8,107 nt of DNA. It comes from an uncultured Clostridia bacterium (GTDB lineage: Bacteria; Bacillota; Clostridia; TANB77; CAG-508). Positions 7,001 to 8,107 of this stretch are shown in pieces. The stretch lies in contig CALYAH010000143.1 of NCBI GenBank assembly GCA_944393455.1, positions 1 to 8,107 on the forward strand, read 5' to 3'. A program made the translations under genes and the position numbers. Within the stretch, counting starts at the first letter, position 1, and every line of letters begins with the position of its first letter. The notes under the pieces were generated by a model, which saw only the letters and a program-made list of their open reading frames with translations, was not told the DNA's origin and made no database searches.

Positions 7001-7511
7001 ATGAAATTAAATGTTGTAATGGTTGAACCAGAAATACCTCAAAATACACGGAAATATAGCAAGAACTTGTGCCGCAACAGGTGCAAAGCTACATTTGGTA
7101 CATCCTTTAGGTTTTGATATTTCTGAAAAAGCAGTAAGACGTGCAGGATTAGACTACTGGGATAAAGTTGAAATTGAAGAACATGAATCTTTTGAAAAAT
7201 TTTTAGAGAAATATAAGCCGGAAGAGCACAATATGTTTTTTGCAACAACAAAAGGAAAACACGTGTATTCTGAACCGAACTATAGTACCATGGATGAAGT
7301 CTTTCTTTTGTTTGGAAAGGAAACAAAAGGCTTACCAGAGGATATTTTGCAAAAATATATTGATAAGACAATTAGAATACCAATGAGACCAACTTTAAGA
7401 TCTTTGAACTTATCTAATTCAGTTTCAATTATAGTTTTTGATGTTCTAAGACAAAAAGACTTTGAACAATTGGAAGAGATTAGTAGTTATTTTGATAGTA
7501 AATCAGTTTAA
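7001..7511 (+). CDS. trmL: tRNA (cytidine/uridine-34 2'-O)-methyltransferase TrmL, read through a +1 shift at CGG
   Basis: ATG 7001 follows AAAGGA (6988-6993), 23 bp after the preceding methyltransferase. Sixteen codons (7001-7048, MKLNVVMVEPEIPQNT) join after C7049 to 153 more, giving 169 residues, normal for TrmL. The joined sequence rebuilds PEIPQNTGNIARTC, the family's N-terminal signature. Motif 2 is LLFGKETKGLPE and motif 3 is IRIPMRPTLRSLNLSNSVSIIVFDVLRQ (shown in parts: IPM, RSLNLSN, VLRQ). Family role: a SPOUT homodimer that methylates the ribose of the wobble nucleotide in tRNA-Leu using SAM, supporting reading-frame and codon fidelity. The unshifted frame stops at 7115-7117 and would give only 38 residues. 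An internal start after the shift would lose the N-terminal signature strand, and there is no suitable one with a ribosome binding site. Confidence 0.95.
7046..7052 (+). promoter_or_regulatory. Proposed +1 frameshift site 5 (ACA C GGA) in trmL, codon 17
   Basis: ACA (7046-7048), extra C7049, then GGA (7050-7052). Skipping C gives PQNTGNIARTC, where the glycine is essentially invariant in TrmL. The preceding tRNA on ACA would pair badly after slipping to CAC, which favours out-of-frame entry of tRNA-Gly over slippage of the peptidyl-tRNA. Confidence 0.8.
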
Positions 7512-7854
7512 AATGTCGAATTTTGCGATGAAAAGTTATACAAAAAAAGAAAAAAGTATTGTATAAAAATAAAAAATAATGTAAAATATAAACAATAGCT
7601 ATTTAAATCAAAGAAAGTTAAAAATCAATTAGATTTAAATCTAAAACAATTATTAAATTAAAATCATCAAAGATTAAAAAATTTTTTTCAGAAAATATTT
7701 TAGAAAATCAGTATTTCGTTCAAAATTTTATTTAATCAGAAATTTATTAATTGTGCCTAAAATCCAGGATTAAAAATTAAAAAATACCAAACAAAAGCAA
7801 AAATAGTATTGAATAAATAATACAAATTTGTTAAAATAGGAGATGATAAAATAT
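7512..7854. other. AT-rich intergenic spacer, no gene seen
   Basis: These 343 bp are dense in A and T tracts with stops in all frames. I see no tRNA, no convincing terminator for the mfd-trmL run and no coding segment. A 14-bp palindrome, TAGATTTAAATCTA, lies at 7630-7643 and could be a dimeric operator or chance in such AT-rich DNA. A candidate promoter is listed separately. Confidence 0.6.
7559..7587 (+). promoter_or_regulatory. Candidate promoter upstream of the nuclease gene
   Basis: TTGTAT (7559-7564) and TAAAAT (7582-7587) are 17 bp apart. It would give a leader of about 260 nt for the gene at 7855, containing the palindrome at 7630-7643. Matches of this quality are common in AT-rich DNA, so this is tentative. 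Confidence 0.3.
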
Positions 7855-8107
7855 ATGCAAACTGAAAAAACAAAATATAAATTAACAAATGATTACATAT
7901 TTAAAAAAGTATTTGCAAAAGATGAAAATAATGGAGAATTAAAGGATTTATTAGAGGCAATATTAGAAATAGAAATACAGAAAGTAGAAGTAAAAAATCC
8001 AGAATTACCCAAAGATGCCCTAGATGAAAAATTATCGATATTAGATATAAAAGCACAAATAAACGAAGATACAATAATAGATATAGAAATGCAAGTAACA
8101 AATAAAT
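7855..8107 (+). CDS. Rpn-family PD-(D/E)XK nuclease / putative transposase, 3'-truncated by the window edge
   Basis: The reading frame is open from ATG 7855 to the window end (84 codons). AGGAG at 7838-7842 is the likely ribosome binding site; its spacing to 7855 is 12 nt, slightly long, while the in-frame ATG at 7843 is too close. The sequence KYKLTNDYIFKKVFAKDEN followed by LLEAILE and VKNPELPKD is the typical opening of the Rpn or PDDEXK_2 family. Catalytic-type residues visible are Asp64 in LSILDIKA and Glu78-Met-Gln80 in IDIEMQ, the D...ExQ arrangement of this PD-(D/E)XK clade. Family knowledge: members are DNA endonucleases linked to RecA-independent recombination and often occur in several copies per genome; the E. 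coli Rpn proteins are examples. The rest of the protein lies outside the window. No CGG occurs in the visible part. Confidence 0.85.
   Translation, partial: MQTEKTKYKLTNDYIFKKVFAKDENNGELKDLLEAILEIEIQKVEVKNPELPKDALDEKLSILDIKAQINEDTIIDIEMQVTNK

Noticed and set aside
404..7052. Classic slippery-sequence explanation (-1 heptamer or P-site slippage)
   Set aside because: The junctions lack X XXY YYZ heptamers, the change needed is +1, and re-pairing after slippage would be poor for GCT to CTC and ACA to CAC.
7023..7511. Separate trmL-like gene with an alternative start at 7023
   Set aside because: The segment before 7050 translates to sequence unlike TrmL, whereas the other frame from ATG 7001, with a good ribosome binding site, gives the exact family N-terminus.
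2..7511. Ordinary pseudogenes from genome decay
   Set aside because: Four adjacent conserved genes carry only one lesion type (C before in-frame GGN) and no nonsense mutations, deletions or other indels. Random decay would not give the same base, phase and context five times.
7809..7837. Promoter TTGAAT-17 bp-TAAAAT just before the nuclease gene
   Set aside because: The boxes look good, but transcription would start near 7844, after the AGGAG at 7838-7842, removing the ribosome binding site from the mRNA. It is probably chance in AT-rich sequence.
1..8107. CRISPR arrays, tRNA or rRNA genes
   Set aside because: I saw no regularly spaced direct repeats and no cloverleaf or rRNA-like segments on either strand.

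Overview
This is a very AT-rich window with AGA-dominated arginine codons, AGGAG-type ribosome binding sites and Firmicutes-style proteins. It most resembles a low-GC Firmicutes or Clostridia chromosome, perhaps an uncultured gut lineage; the sequence alone does not fix the taxon. All genes are on the + strand.

Layout: (1) 2-1673, the 3' part of a type IA DNA topoisomerase (topB-like). (2) 1673-2080, a 408-bp non-coding foldback element with 53-bp terminal inverted repeats, flanked by an 8-9 bp direct repeat and inserted at the topoisomerase stop codon. (3) 2117-2618, a small multi-pass membrane protein gene with its own promoter and a strong terminator. (4) 2673-7511, a tight run of mfd (transcription-repair coupling factor), a TrmH/SpoU-family RNA methyltransferase and trmL (tRNA wobble-ribose methyltransferase). 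(5) 7512-7854, AT-rich spacer. (6) 7855-8107, the 5' end of an Rpn-type PD-(D/E)XK nuclease gene.

The most remarkable feature is recoding. Four conserved genes are broken by five apparent frameshifts, and all five are the same lesion: one extra C directly before an in-frame GGN glycine codon, so the ribosome meets a CGG codon in the A site (407, 5394, 5590, 6896, 7049). If the C is skipped, every gene gives a protein of normal family length with intact motifs (Mfd 1162 aa, RNA methyltransferase 263 aa, TrmL 169 aa). CGG occurs nowhere else as an in-frame codon in about 2,350 codons, while CGT, CGA and AGA are used for arginine and CGG occurs out of frame at least eight times. The simplest biological reading is that CGG is unassigned in this organism, with no tRNA-Arg(CCG), and that an empty A site at CGG triggers an efficient +1 shift in which tRNA-Gly reads the overlapping GGN. 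The competing explanation is a systematic base-calling or assembly error; the identical base, phase and glycine context argue against random error or pseudogene decay.

The genes work in nucleic-acid maintenance: a topoisomerase, a factor that removes stalled RNA polymerase for repair, and two 2'-O-ribose methyltransferases that tune rRNA or tRNA.
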